The position numbers and the translations under genes were made by a program. From Blastocatellia bacterium (GTDB taxonomy: Bacteria; Acidobacteriota; Blastocatellia; UBA7656): a stretch of DNA of 64,000 nucleotides. The notes beneath the pieces are model-generated. The model was not told the origin of the DNA, did no database searches, and saw only the letters and a program-made list of their open reading frames with translations. Below, in pieces: positions 7,638 to 17,066 of this stretch. The stretch's first letter is position 1. Each line of letters opens with the position of its first letter. The stretch is taken from contig DATENM010000061.1 of NCBI GenBank assembly GCA_035275065.1, positions 1 to 64,000 on the forward strand. The letters run 5' to 3'.

Positions 7638-8687
7638 TTACTTGCTCAACACCAGAACGGCAAATGACCCCGGCTTGATGCGGCGCTGTGGTCGCTGTCC
7701 GGCTTCTGTCGCTGATGTTTCCTCGACTTCGGCGACCGAGAGAAAGATCTTTCGGGTTTTCGTGTCGAAGGCCATGGTCCTGGCGCCCTGCTGCGTCTTC
7801 ACCGCGCCGGCGTCTTCGTACTGGTCTGCTGACTTCTCATGGAAGATGTTCAAGACCCCTTCGCTACACGAGAAAAAGATCAGCCCGGACTGCGGATCAA
7901 AGCCAGCGTAGTCTACCCCTTTGCCGATTGGCAGGCTGGTAATCACCTTGCCGCTCACAGCGTCCATGACGACCATCATCGGCGCGTTGCGGCAGCCGAT
8001 GAAGAGCCGGTTCGTCTTGGCGTCATAGGCAAGGCCCGTGGGCGTCTTCGCCACGCCGATGGGGAAACGATGCTTCACCTGAAGCGACTGCGGATCGAAG
8101 GCCACCACTTCCGAGGTATTCTCGCTGTTGACGTAGATCAACCCGTCTTTGCCGATCACCGCCTGCTCGCCGTCGCCGTCGGCTTTCACTGTGCCAACGA
8201 CCGTGCCGGTCTTCGCATCAATGGCGGTGATGTCGTGTGAGCCATGATTATTGGTGAAGACCCGCTTGGTGCGCGAGTCATAATAAATCCCGTCCGGCCC
8301 TTCCCCCACGTCGATCTTTTTGATGAGTTGCAGCGTCGCCGGATCGAACATCGACACCTTGCCCTCGCGGCCATTGCTGGTGAACCCATGCTTGAACTCG
8401 GCGGCGATGGCGATGCCGTGAACGCCGGGCGTGTCGGGAATGGTGCCGATCAGCTTGCCGCTGTCGGCGTCCACGACGTTCACCTGCGTGCCGTGCGAAA
8501 GGTAGAGGCGGCGCGACTCGCTATCGACGGTGAGATAGTCCCACCCGCCTTCGCCGCCGCCGACCGCTATGCGGTTTGACAGGTGATATCCGGTGGCCTG
8601 CTGCGCCTGGACTTTGGTGCTGGCAATTGACGCAAGCACAAGCGCACAGAGCAGGAAGGTAATGGAGTTGATCTTTGGATTGTACAT
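7638..8687 (-). CDS. Secreted YncE-like seven-bladed beta-propeller
   Basis: A 349-residue exported protein. Residues 1-28 form a signal peptide ending VQAQQ, followed by repeated propeller blades with motifs such as NVVDADSGKLIGTI, AIDAKTGTVVGTV and VMDAVSGKVITSL. This is the YVTN/YncE repeat pattern. The start at 8687 removes 24 unsupported residues and places the signal peptide at the N terminus. A second homologue lies at 12183-13235, so the pair may be duplicates. Likely a periplasmic binding or scaffold protein; no enzyme motif seen. Confidence 0.85.
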   Translation of the reverse strand: MYNPKINSITFLLCALVLASIASTKVQAQQATGYHLSNRIAVGGGEGGWDYLTVDSESRRLYLSHGTQVNVVDADSGKLIGTIPDTPGVHGIAIAAEFKHGFTSNGREGKVSMFDPATLQLIKKIDVGEGPDGIYYDSRTKRVFTNNHGSHDITAIDAKTGTVVGTVKADGDGEQAVIGKDGLIYVNSENTSEVVAFDPQSLQVKHRFPIGVAKTPTGLAYDAKTNRLFIGCRNAPMMVVMDAVSGKVITSLPIGKGVDYAGFDPQSGLIFFSCSEGVLNIFHEKSADQYEDAGAVKTQQGARTMAFDTKTRKIFLSVAEVEETSATEAGQRPQRRIKPGSFAVLVLSK

Positions 8688-8787
8688 TACAGATGGTCCC
8701 CTTCGGAAAGATGCTTCTGAAGCCTTCGCCTGGCGCGACGGGTTCAGCCACTGGCGCAAGTGTTTCTAATCCTTTGGTGGGCCGTTG

Positions 8788-9426
8788 TCAACTTGGGCGG
8801 CGGTGGGCTGCGCGGCGGTAGAAGTGATCCGCGAGTGCGACGCACATGACCCAAATGGTCGCCACCAGGTAACCGGCGATCACATCGCTAGGATAGTGCA
8901 CGCCCAGATAGATGCGCGAGAAGCCGATGAGGCCGATCAGCAATGCGGTGATGAGAAGTAGTAGAATGCGCGTCTTATTGCTTGTAAAGCGGCGAGTCAT
9001 CAAGTAAGCCGTAGCACCATAAAAGCATAGAGAAAGCAGCGCGTGGCCGCTCGGAAAGCTGTAGGTCGGCGGCGTCGGAGTACCGAAAAAGGAAACAGGC
9101 CGGGCACGGTGGAAACCAATCTTCAGCCCATTCTCTAAAATCAAACTGCCGATCATGATGATGGCCAGGTGGGTCAGGTCGCGCCACCTCTTGAGCACTG
9201 CAAGGTAAAGAGTGGCGAGCGTGCTCAAGCCAGAAAGGCAAGCGAGAGAGCCGAGAAATGAAAAGAGTTGCATCACCGTAGTCAGGCTTGGCGAGGCATA
9301 CTGATGTATCAGCGTTCGCAGGTTGTCATCGAACGCTTGTGTGTCGCCTTCGAGCACCTCCTCTACGAGCCAGAGAAAAAACAAGAGCGCGGCTAGCGCG
9401 GCTCCCAGTCCGATTACTAGGTGCAT
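8788..9426 (-). CDS. PAP2-family membrane phosphatase
   Basis: Polytopic PAP2/type 2 phosphatidic acid phosphatase of about 212 residues. The three family motifs are visible: a Lys...RP block (KIGFHRARP), PSGHA, and SRIYLGVHYPSDVIAG with the catalytic His and Asp. About six membrane helices. It would dephosphorylate a lipid phosphate such as undecaprenyl diphosphate or phosphatidate at the outer face of the inner membrane. The start at MHLVIG is chosen because the hydrophobic region begins there; the open frame extends upstream to 9561, so the start is not certain. Confidence 0.9.
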   Translation of the reverse strand: MHLVIGLGAALAALLFFLWLVEEVLEGDTQAFDDNLRTLIHQYASPSLTTVMQLFSFLGSLACLSGLSTLATLYLAVLKRWRDLTHLAIIMIGSLILENGLKIGFHRARPVSFFGTPTPPTYSFPSGHALLSLCFYGATAYLMTRRFTSNKTRILLLLITALLIGLIGFSRIYLGVHYPSDVIAGYLVATIWVMCVALADHFYRRAAHRRPS

Positions 9427-9903
9427 TTGGCCGCCGCGCTCGGACGACCGTGAGAACGTCTCATGAATTGTGGGGGAGGTTTTCAGATGACTACCCTCGA
9501 TGAAACACATGGGCTTGAGCGCCTTGCAGTGTTTGATGACTTGATAACTCACGCTGCCCACCGGCCCGATTCATCAGTCCTCCTTCCGTTCAGAGCGCCC
9601 TTACTGATCGATTTAGGCAAAACAAGGGCCAAAATGACAAAATTAGCAAGCTTCAGAAGTCGGCCATTTGTGGAGCTTAAAGGCTGGCAAAATCGTCTGA
9701 AGCGATTCTGTCCGGATAGGTGCAGGCGGCTGAAAACAGCCGTACGGGCGGCGCAACTTCAAGCATCCTGCGAGTTGCCGGATGCCAGCCGCAATAAAAT
9801 CGTAAGAATGTGCTTTACAACGATTCCTCACCTGGCGCATCATAATCACTGAATCCCCATACTATACGAACATTTGGGTTAGGTATTTCTAGGAGGAAGT
9901 ACA
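9427..9903. other. Non-coding gap upstream of phosphatase pair
   Basis: Open frames here are low-quality shadows. The right end carries AGGAGG at 9891-9896, the ribosome site for the next gene. No clear promoter or repeat beyond that was found. Confidence 0.5.
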
Positions 9904-10494
9904 ATGCGCGTCAATCGGAGACTCTCTCGCGCCGCATCTGCGGCCATGGCATCGGTACTGGCTCTGGCCGTTGTTGCAGTTGCGCAGACCGGTTCGGACA
10001 GCCGACTGTCCAACATCAGGATCAAGAACTTCGGCAAGGTCAACGACAAGTTCTACCGCGGCTCTCAGCCAAGCCGCCGCGATTACGCGGACCTCAAGGC
10101 GCTCGGCGTCAAAACCGTCATCGACCTCCAGCAGGACGGCGAAGCCAGTGAACAGCAGGACGTTGAAGACGCGGGCATGAAGTTTTACCGCATCGGCCTC
10201 AGCGACAGCTCATGGCCGGCGCCGGAAAAGACCGAGCAATTCTTAAAGCTGGTCAACGACCCGGCCAACCAGCCGGTCTTCATCCACTGCCACGGCGGTC
10301 GCCACCGCGCCGGCACGATGACGGCCATCTACCGCATTACCCATGACAAGTGGAGCGCCGATCAGGCGTTCGCCGAGATGAAGCGGTACGAGTTCGAGCG
10401 CGGCTTCGGCCACGGCACGCTGAAGGATTACGTTTACGAATACGCGCAGAAGAGCCAGAAGAGCATCGTCGTGGATGCAGGTACTAGCAAGTAG
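9904..10494 (+). CDS. Secreted dual-specificity phosphatase-like protein (1)
   Basis: A 196-residue exported protein: signal peptide (about residues 1-28, ending VAVAQ) then a cysteine-phosphatase fold. The signature CX5R loop is HCHGGRHRAG, with the nucleophilic Cys and the phosphate-binding Arg. The upstream block FYRGSQPSRRDYADLKALG is typical of the DSP/PTP-like family (related to proteins annotated as fused to NAD kinase). AGGAGG precedes the ATG. It sits 20 bp before a paralogue with which it probably forms an operon. Substrate unknown. Confidence 0.85.
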   Translation: MRVNRRLSRAASAAMASVLALAVVAVAQTGSDSRLSNIRIKNFGKVNDKFYRGSQPSRRDYADLKALGVKTVIDLQQDGEASEQQDVEDAGMKFYRIGLSDSSWPAPEKTEQFLKLVNDPANQPVFIHCHGGRHRAGTMTAIYRITHDKWSADQAFAEMKRYEFERGFGHGTLKDYVYEYAQKSQKSIVVDAGTSK

Positions 10495-10514
10495 CCGCCC
10501 TTAGAGGTTAGTCA

Positions 10515-11090
10515 GTGATGAAGAGTAGACTCAACAGGTTCAGCGCGAGTGTAGTGGCGCTGGCGCTGCTGGTTTCAATCAGCGTCGCGCAAACCGAAGT
10601 ACGTTACAAAGAACTGCCGAATTTCCGCAAGGTGCAGGATCACCTGTACCGCGGAGGCCAGCCGGGGCCAGGCGGCCTGAAGAAGCTGGCCGAGATGGGC
10701 ATCAAAACGGTCGTCAACCTGCGCGGCGAAGACGACCTGACGCGCGCCGAAGCAGCCGAAGCCAAGGCGCTTGGGCTGCGCTATTATGGCGTCCCCATGC
10801 CGGGCCTCAGCCGCCCGACAGATGCACAAGTCAAGCAGGTGATGGCCATCCTTGATGACCAGGAGAACGGGCCGGTCTTCATCCACTGCAAGCACGGCTC
10901 TGACCGCACCGGGACGATCATCGCTTGCTACCGGATTGCTAAAGAAAAATGGACGGGTGAGCGCGCCATCGCCGAAGCTCGGCAGTATGGCATGAGTTGG
11001 GTGGAGGTCGGGATGAGGGATTACATCGCCGACTACGCCCGCCAGACGCTTGAGAAGGCGAATCAAGTGAAAGCCGAGACCAACCGATAA
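10515..11090 (+). CDS. Secreted dual-specificity phosphatase-like protein (2)
   Basis: A 191-residue paralogue of the preceding gene, with a signal peptide (ending SVAQ), the entry block LYRGGQPGPGGLKKLAEMG and a CX5R loop HCKHGSDRTG that keeps the catalytic Cys and Arg. Tandem duplication is the simplest explanation, but the two have drifted well apart. A hairpin terminator follows at 11168-11196. Confidence 0.85.
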   Translation: MMKSRLNRFSASVVALALLVSISVAQTEVRYKELPNFRKVQDHLYRGGQPGPGGLKKLAEMGIKTVVNLRGEDDLTRAEAAEAKALGLRYYGVPMPGLSRPTDAQVKQVMAILDDQENGPVFIHCKHGSDRTGTIIACYRIAKEKWTGERAIAEARQYGMSWVEVGMRDYIADYARQTLEKANQVKAETNR

Positions 11091-11167
11091 CTCGGTTCTC
11101 GGGAGATTTCTCGACCGCGGGCCGGAAGATGCCGGTCCGCATAGACTTCTACCACCTTGAGGAACTG

Positions 11168-11196
11168 ACGGCGCTCCCCAGATTGAGGAGCGCCGT
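11168..11196 (+). terminator. Rho-independent terminator
   Basis: ACGGCGCTCC pairs with GGAGCGCCGT across a 9-nt loop, followed by TGTTTATT. It lies between convergent genes and can serve both. Confidence 0.75.
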
Positions 11197-11235
11197 TGTT
11201 TATTGCGCGAGTAGATTCCCGCCGCTTCCCTCAAT

Positions 11236-12051
11236 TCAATGCCTGCCGAACAGTTCATGAATGACGTTCGACAGTCCCCGGTAGGCGACGTGCAATCCGA
11301 AGCGCCCGAAGGTGCTGCTGACCGTGCGGTCATCCGGGCGCGACCACACGTTTGATATGCCTGCCGTCACCAGCCCGCCGGCAAAAAACGAGGCGTTGAA
11401 CTGGTTGTGGCCGTTGTCGCCCTGCGTGATGAAGACGCGGCTGACGGCATACGTGATGCGCGCGAAGCCGTGCTTATCGGAACGGAAGTAACGCGGGTCC
11501 TGGTGAAAGGCGGCGGCGAAGGCGAATTTCTCGAAAAAGTTGGCCGTCGCCCGAAACGCGAAGCTGCGCGCCGCATGCGTCGCCGAATCGGCCAGGAAGT
11601 CGCCGGCACTCATGTGACGCCCGTGGTCATTGTCAGTCGCCTCGCTGAAGACGCCCGAAAGCACCGACAGCGCGTAAGGCATCGGGGACCCGAACGAGCT
11701 ATGTAGCGAATACTTGAATTTCTGTCCCGGCGTCAACGGCGTCTGTGGCGTCGCTGATGAACCCGCTTGCCCTGTATTGCCCGCCGTCGTGCGACTCCCC
11801 CTGTCGTCAGCCGCGCTGAAAACCACGGGTTGACCTTGAGGTGCCGGCGCCGTTGCCTGCGTGCCTGTCACCTCCTGCGCTGCCGACTCCTGCCCAGTTG
11901 CCTGAGATGTACCAGCTTGCGGCGCTGGGGCCGTCTGATGGTTATCTTTTAGGTCGTAAGCAAATGCAGAGCCTACCTTGACGAAAAAGAGAAGACCACA
12001 CAAAAGCAAAAAGACGCGAAGGCGGCGAGATCGATGCCATTCATGAAACAT
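11236..12051 (-). CDS. Exported outer-membrane-type hypothetical protein
   Basis: About 271 residues: N-terminal basic stretch and signal peptide (FLLLCGLLFFVKVGSAFA), a long Pro/Ala/Gln/Thr-rich linker (residues 35-105), and a C-terminal domain with glycine-rich segments (FGSPMPYALSVLSGVF, FNASFFAGGLVTAGISNVW) that suggest an outer-membrane-associated protein. The ATG at 12051 has GGAGGG about 5 bases upstream; the longer frame to 12084 does not. Similar proteins are common in Acidobacteriota, without known function. Confidence 0.7.
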   Translation of the reverse strand: MFHEWHRSRRLRVFLLLCGLLFFVKVGSAFAYDLKDNHQTAPAPQAGTSQATGQESAAQEVTGTQATAPAPQGQPVVFSAADDRGSRTTAGNTGQAGSSATPQTPLTPGQKFKYSLHSSFGSPMPYALSVLSGVFSEATDNDHGRHMSAGDFLADSATHAARSFAFRATANFFEKFAFAAAFHQDPRYFRSDKHGFARITYAVSRVFITQGDNGHNQFNASFFAGGLVTAGISNVWSRPDDRTVSSTFGRFGLHVAYRGLSNVIHELFGRH

Positions 12052-12182
12052 AAATTCCCTCCAGAAAATGGCGCCCACCTTCATTCGATAGGACGGGCAG
12101 AAGCGCTCAGTGCCAAGAAGGCCACCCGCCCTGCTCGTCCAACTGCGATCGGTCGAAGGTCTGAACTATCTTATCACTCTCG

Positions 12183-13235
12183 TCAGGGCTGGCGTTCTAC
12201 CACCATTACCATGAAAGAACCGGGGATCATCGGAGGCCGCCTTCTAGGGTTGGCTGCTGTTGTTTCAGTCGGTACAGGCCCGAACTTCGCGGAGACCACG
12301 AATACGCGATGCGCCAACGGATCGAGCCCCATGTTCCGCCCCCCTTGCGCGGTCTGCACGTTCTCCACGACGTGGTACTTGTCAGGTCCGTCTTGATGAA
12401 TAGCGGTCAGAGTCCCGTCGTAGTTTGAGGCGAAAGCGTCGCCGGTGGCCGGGTCATAGCCCGCCCCGTCAACGCCTGCTCCAATCGGCGCCGTCGCCAC
12501 GACTTTACCTGCCTCATAGTCTGAGACCGCCATCACCCCGCTGCGACAGCCGCTGAACAGGCGGTGGTGCTTGGTGTCAATCGCCATCGCCACAGGCTGC
12601 TTGGCCGGCGCGACAGACCACCGGCGCGTCACGTTGAGTTTCCTGGCGTCGATCTCCACCACCTCGCCCTTGTCTACGATGTTGACGTAGACCTTCCCGT
12701 CGCCCGCCGAGAGGCCGTATTCGGGCTTACCACCGAGATCAATGTTGGTGATCAGCTTACCGGCGCCGGGCTCGATGACCGTCGACGAATGGGCATCGCC
12801 GTTAAAAGTGAAGATGCGGTCAGAAACGGGATCATAGATGATGGCGTCAGCATCCTCAGCCGCCGGGATGCGGCCCAACACCTTGAAGGTCTTCAGGTCG
12901 AACATGACGACCGAGGCATCGTTACCGGAGGTGGCGAATCCGTGGCCGGTGTGCTCGGCCAGCGCGACGCCGTGCGCGCCGTTGATGCCGGTGACTTCGC
13001 CGAGCAGTTTGCCGTCGTTTTCGTCCACCACCATGACACGGTTCTGGCGACCGATGAAAAGCCGGTGGTTCGGCGGGTCGGGAATGACGTAGTCCCAGCC
13101 GCCGTCGCCGCCGAGCGTGTAGGTGCGAGTGACGTGGTATACCGATGACGATTGCGCCAGTAGAGCCGGCGCGGCGGCAAGCAACAATACGAGCGTAACG
13201 CAACGCAAAGCTGTTCCTCTAAGGGTTGTGCTCAT
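12183..13235 (-). CDS. Secreted YncE-like beta-propeller (second copy)
   Basis: A 350-residue exported propeller with a clean signal peptide (LVLLLAAAPALLAQ), then blades such as VMVVDENDGKLLGEV and MFDLKTFKVLGRIP. It shares layout, length and the C-terminal RRRPPMIPGSF-type end (RRIKPGSF in the first copy) with the gene at 7638-8687. GAGGAG precedes the ATG. Probably a duplicate that has diverged. Confidence 0.85.
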   Translation of the reverse strand: MSTTLRGTALRCVTLVLLLAAAPALLAQSSSVYHVTRTYTLGGDGGWDYVIPDPPNHRLFIGRQNRVMVVDENDGKLLGEVTGINGAHGVALAEHTGHGFATSGNDASVVMFDLKTFKVLGRIPAAEDADAIIYDPVSDRIFTFNGDAHSSTVIEPGAGKLITNIDLGGKPEYGLSAGDGKVYVNIVDKGEVVEIDARKLNVTRRWSVAPAKQPVAMAIDTKHHRLFSGCRSGVMAVSDYEAGKVVATAPIGAGVDGAGYDPATGDAFASNYDGTLTAIHQDGPDKYHVVENVQTAQGGRNMGLDPLAHRVFVVSAKFGPVPTETTAANPRRRPPMIPGSFMVMVVERQP

Positions 13236-13689
13236 TTCTTCTCCTCGTTCGTACTTCGGCCAGGGCGAGTTAGATCTCCCAACTCATTTGCATCAAGGGA
13301 CAGCCTGATTACCCGACATCCTGGCAAGGCATTCGTCCTGATTTGGCTGTTCCTTACCTGACCCGAAACCACCCGATTTTAGATTGTAACGAATGGCAGA
13401 TGAACGGACGATTAACAGGCCCGAAAAAAAGGTCCGCGCAGCCCTTGGTGTGCGGGCGAAGTCTGCACGCTCTGCGGCGGTTGCAATCGCTGATGAGACA
13501 GTAGGGGTAGCACTCAGGGGTATTCCGTCAGCCACCCATTGCCTCCTCTTTTGCTGTTAATCATCTGTTCATCAATGATTTGCTATTCTTTTGATCTTGG
13601 AAACATAACCTGAGATTGCTGCACTGCGTGAGTTCACCCAATCTCTTTAAGATGATGAAGTTAATGCTGGATAGTGGAGGACAAGAGTT
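13236..13689. other. Intergenic gap with a possible gene remnant
   Basis: Mostly non-coding. A 55-codon plus-strand frame at 13393-13560 (MADERTINRPEKK, then ALGVRAKSARSAAVAI) resembles the start of a small hypothetical protein seen in related bacteria, but it is short and lacks a clear ribosome site. Treated as a remnant at best. Confidence 0.3.
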
Positions 13690-14175
13690 ATGAGAAAGCA
13701 AAACGTGCTGGGGGTGACAACAACGGCAATTGGCCTTAGCTTGTTGCTGGTCGGGTCTGTGCTCACTCAGGACAGCGAACGGCGTGTGAAGATGAAGGAC
13801 TTGCCACAGGCCGTGCAGCAGACTGTTAGCGAGCAAAGTCGTGGCGCGACCGTCAAGGGCTTTTCGAAAGAGGTCGAGCACGGCCAGACTTTTTATGAAG
13901 TCGAGATGAAGGTCAATGGTCATGGCAAGGACGTGCTCATTGATCCGAATGGTGCGGTCGTCGAGATCGAAGAGGAGGTCGCATTAGCATCCCTGGCACC
14001 AGACGTGAGGGTGACCATCGAGCATAATGCGGACAAAGGTAAAGTGCTCAAGGTCGAGTCCATCACCAAGAACAACGCGGTCGTCGCCTACGAAGCCCAC
14101 GTTAGGAAGGCCGGCAAGAAGTCCGAGATCAAAGTGAGTCCGTACGGCAAGCTGTTGCCTAAGGACGAGCAATGA
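13690..14175 (+). CDS. Exported PepSY-like protein
   Basis: A 161-residue exported protein: signal peptide ending LTQ, then one clear PepSY-like unit (residues 35-85: KDLPQAVQQTVSEQSRGATV, then FYEVEMKVNGHGKDVLIDPNG) and a second weaker unit (90-155). PepSY-like proteins are periplasmic and often modulate proteases or sensors. GGAGG precedes the ATG. It lies upstream of a TonB receptor and a two-component system that is also followed by a PepSY protein, suggesting one functional neighbourhood. Confidence 0.8.
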   Translation: MRKQNVLGVTTTAIGLSLLLVGSVLTQDSERRVKMKDLPQAVQQTVSEQSRGATVKGFSKEVEHGQTFYEVEMKVNGHGKDVLIDPNGAVVEIEEEVALASLAPDVRVTIEHNADKGKVLKVESITKNNAVVAYEAHVRKAGKKSEIKVSPYGKLLPKDEQ

Positions 14176-14244
14176 ATGCTTGAAACCGAGGGCAATACGT
14201 TTCAAGCATTAGAGACAGCATGGCGTTCTCTGCCTGTCTCTAAT
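14175..14244 (+). terminator. Double hairpin terminator
   Basis: Two adjacent hairpins: AATGCTTGAAAC with GTTTCAAGCATT (14175-14186 / 14199-14210), and ATTAGAGACAG with CTGTCTCTAAT (14208-14218 / 14234-14244). They share a few bases, so they could be alternative folds. Confidence 0.65.
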
Positions 14245-14401
14245 CCGTTAAGTTCTGGACACGCTTAGCGGCAAGCTGACGCGGCTCAGCTTCTCGCCGC
14301 ACATCCAGCCGCGCGACAGAGGGCGAGCATCTATATATGGGCTTTCAGTCGGCTACAATTTCTGAGAAGGTTTTTCCTTACGCCCTACTTATGATTGGAG
14401 T

Positions 14402-16990
14402 ATGTCTGAACCTATGAGACTGGTTTTGATGAAGTGGATGACTCTGCTTGTTTTTTTTGCGCTAATCGCAATGACAGGTGCAGCGCGGACGCAGGATAAC
14501 TCGCTTCTAAGTACGGTTTCAGGCACCGTACACGACCCTGCCGGCGCGGTCATTGTCGGCGCTCAAGTGGAGTTGCGGTCGGGAGACGCTGTCGTTCAAA
14601 CAACAATTACCGACAGCACCGGAAACTTCAAATTCACCAAGGTTCCATCCGGCGCCTATGACCTCAATATACAGTCGGCGGGATTCGAGTCCACTGACCT
14701 GCCTGTCAAGGTGACTACCCAAACACCCGCGCCGTTGCGCGTTGTCCTGGCCGTCTCAGGAGGCCATCAGGAGGCCACAGTCACCAGCGACTCGAACCAG
14801 GTGAGCACCGAGACGAGCGACAATCAAGACAGCAACGCTTTGAGCGGCCAGGCGCTGAGCAACATCCCCGTCTTCGATCAGGACTACGTCGGCACGATGT
14901 CCCGCTTCCTCGATTCGGGGTCGGTCGGAACCAGCGGCGCGACGCTTATCGTCGACGGCATGGAGGTCAACAACCTGGGCGTCTCGGCTTCGGCAATCAA
15001 AGAGGTGAAGATCAACAACGACCCTTACTCAGCCGAGTTTGCGCGCCCAGGCCGTGGGCGGATTGAAGTCATCACCAAGCCCGGCTCGCCTGAGTATCAC
15101 GGCACCTTTAACTTTCTCTTCCGTGACTACCACCTGAACGCGCGCGACCCATTTGCCCTGACCCGCCCGCCCGAGCAGCGCCGCATCTATGAAGGCATCT
15201 TCACAGGGCCGATCCGGCACAGCAAGAAGACCACCTTTCTGCTCTCGATCAACCGCAACGAAGAAGACCTCGAAGCAGTCGTCTTCGCGCTCACTCCCGG
15301 CGGCAGCATCCAGGAGAACGTCGCCACGCCGGTACGCAACCTGCTGGCTTCGGGCAAGATCAACCACACCTTCAGCGACACGCACAACGCATCGTTCTTT
15401 TACTCGTACGAGAAGCGCTCCAACCGCAACCAGGGGGTGGGCGGCATTGTGCTGCCGGAGGCCGGGACCATATCTGAGCTGACCGAAAACGAGATTCGTA
15501 TCAATGACCAGTACTTCTTTTCACCGAGGCTGTTCAATCAGCTCCGCTTTCTGCTGGGGCATTACCATGCGCCCATCAGGAGTATCAGCAACGACCCGAG
15601 GATCGTCGTCGCCGATACCTTCATCGGCGGCAGCGCCCAGGCCGACCAGTTGCGCACCGAGTCGCATTTCGAGCTGACCGACATCGTCGCCTACACCAGC
15701 GGGCGCAACACCATCAAAGGCGGCATTGATATTCCCGATTTCAGCCGGCGCGGGCTGGATAACAACATCAATCAGGGCGGGACGTTTTATTTCTCAAGCT
15801 TGGCCGATTATGCAGCGGGCCACCCATTTTCTTTCCAACAGCAGCAAGGCAACGGCCACCTCGTCTTCTACGAGAAGATCATCGACTTCTTTGTCCAGGA
15901 TGATTTGCGGCTGCGACCAAACCTGATGATCACGGTCGGACTGCGGCGCGATTGGCAGAATTTCATCGGCGACAATAACAATTTCGCGCCGCGCCTGTCG
16001 TTCGCTTACGCGCCCGGCAAGGCGGGCAAGACCGTGCTGCGCGGCGGTGCCGGGGTCTTCTATGATCGCACAGGGCCGCGCCCCATCTTCGACTTCTTGC
16101 AATTCAACGGCGAGCTACTCAGGCTGTATGTGTTAACCAACCCAGGATTCCCCGACCCGCTCAGCGGCGGCGCGCCGCTGTCGGCGCAACCGGTGAGTGT
16201 CACGCGGCTGGACCCGCAGGTTCATATTCCATATACGCTGCAGTATAGCTGCGGGATAGAACGACAGCTGAAGAAAGCGACGATGGCGGTCACCTATATC
16301 GGCTCACGCGGCGTTTCACTATTTCGCTCGCGCGACCTGAACGCGCCACCGCCTCCTAACTACCTCGTACGGCCCGACTCTACCTTTGGCGTGATCCGCC
16401 AGATAGAGTCGTCAGGCAACAGCAAGAGCAATGCGCTTGAGATCTCTTTTCGGGGCAACATCAGCCGTTACTTCACCGGGATGGCGCAATACAGATTAAG
16501 CCGGACATCCAACGACACGAGCGGCATCACCTTCTTCCCTGCTAACGACTACGACCTGAGGGGCGAGTGGGCGCGAGCCGACTTTGATCGGCGACACCGC
16601 TTCGAGTTTCTGGGGACATTCAACCCCGGCAAGTTGCTCAACCTCGGCGTCGCGGTGTCGGCCTACTCCGGGGCGCCGTACACACTGACGACGGGCCGCG
16701 ACGACTTTCATACTGGGGTTGCGAACGCGCGCCCGGCGGGGGTGCCGCGCAACAGCTTGCAGGGGCCGGGATACTTCGACGTTGACCTGCGCTGGTCGCA
16801 TGATTTTCTGCTAAGCAAAGCGAAGAAGGATAAAAGCCCGACGGTCAATGTTGGCGTAGACGCCTTCAACGTGTTGAATAGAGTCAATTACGTGAACTTC
16901 GTCGGCACGCTCAGTTCGCCCTTCTTCGGGAAGGCGGTCACGGCACAGCCGCCGCGAAGATTACAGCTCTCCTTTCGGTTCAAGTTTTAA
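14402..16990 (+). CDS. TonB-dependent receptor with carboxypeptidase-regulatory domain
   Basis: An 862-residue outer-membrane receptor: signal peptide (about 15-35), a carboxypeptidase-regulatory-like Ig fold at residues 38-125 (VSGTVHDPAGAVIVGAQVEL), a plug domain (about 150-230), then a beta-barrel ending in aromatic-rich LQLSFRFKF, the expected outer-membrane C terminus. This is the Oar-like architecture abundant in Acidobacteriota. Ligand unknown. The ATG at 14402 is very close to GGAG, so 14414 is an alternative start. It is followed by a response regulator and a histidine kinase, which may control it. Confidence 0.9.
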   Translation: MSEPMRLVLMKWMTLLVFFALIAMTGAARTQDNSLLSTVSGTVHDPAGAVIVGAQVELRSGDAVVQTTITDSTGNFKFTKVPSGAYDLNIQSAGFESTDLPVKVTTQTPAPLRVVLAVSGGHQEATVTSDSNQVSTETSDNQDSNALSGQALSNIPVFDQDYVGTMSRFLDSGSVGTSGATLIVDGMEVNNLGVSASAIKEVKINNDPYSAEFARPGRGRIEVITKPGSPEYHGTFNFLFRDYHLNARDPFALTRPPEQRRIYEGIFTGPIRHSKKTTFLLSINRNEEDLEAVVFALTPGGSIQENVATPVRNLLASGKINHTFSDTHNASFFYSYEKRSNRNQGVGGIVLPEAGTISELTENEIRINDQYFFSPRLFNQLRFLLGHYHAPIRSISNDPRIVVADTFIGGSAQADQLRTESHFELTDIVAYTSGRNTIKGGIDIPDFSRRGLDNNINQGGTFYFSSLADYAAGHPFSFQQQQGNGHLVFYEKIIDFFVQDDLRLRPNLMITVGLRRDWQNFIGDNNNFAPRLSFAYAPGKAGKTVLRGGAGVFYDRTGPRPIFDFLQFNGELLRLYVLTNPGFPDPLSGGAPLSAQPVSVTRLDPQVHIPYTLQYSCGIERQLKKATMAVTYIGSRGVSLFRSRDLNAPPPPNYLVRPDSTFGVIRQIESSGNSKSNALEISFRGNISRYFTGMAQYRLSRTSNDTSGITFFPANDYDLRGEWARADFDRRHRFEFLGTFNPGKLLNLGVAVSAYSGAPYTLTTGRDDFHTGVANARPAGVPRNSLQGPGYFDVDLRWSHDFLLSKAKKDKSPTVNVGVDAFNVLNRVNYVNFVGTLSSPFFGKAVTAQPPRRLQLSFRFKF

Positions 16991-17066
16991 TGCGGCAATC
17001 GGGATGACTGAAATGACGCGGCCGCTAAGTGGGGCGTGAGATTGAGTGCTGGTTCAGGATGGGCTT

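Noticed and set aside
9463..9852. 129-codon plus-strand frame before the phosphatases
   Set aside because: Overlaps the PAP2 N terminus region, no family match and no ribosome site.
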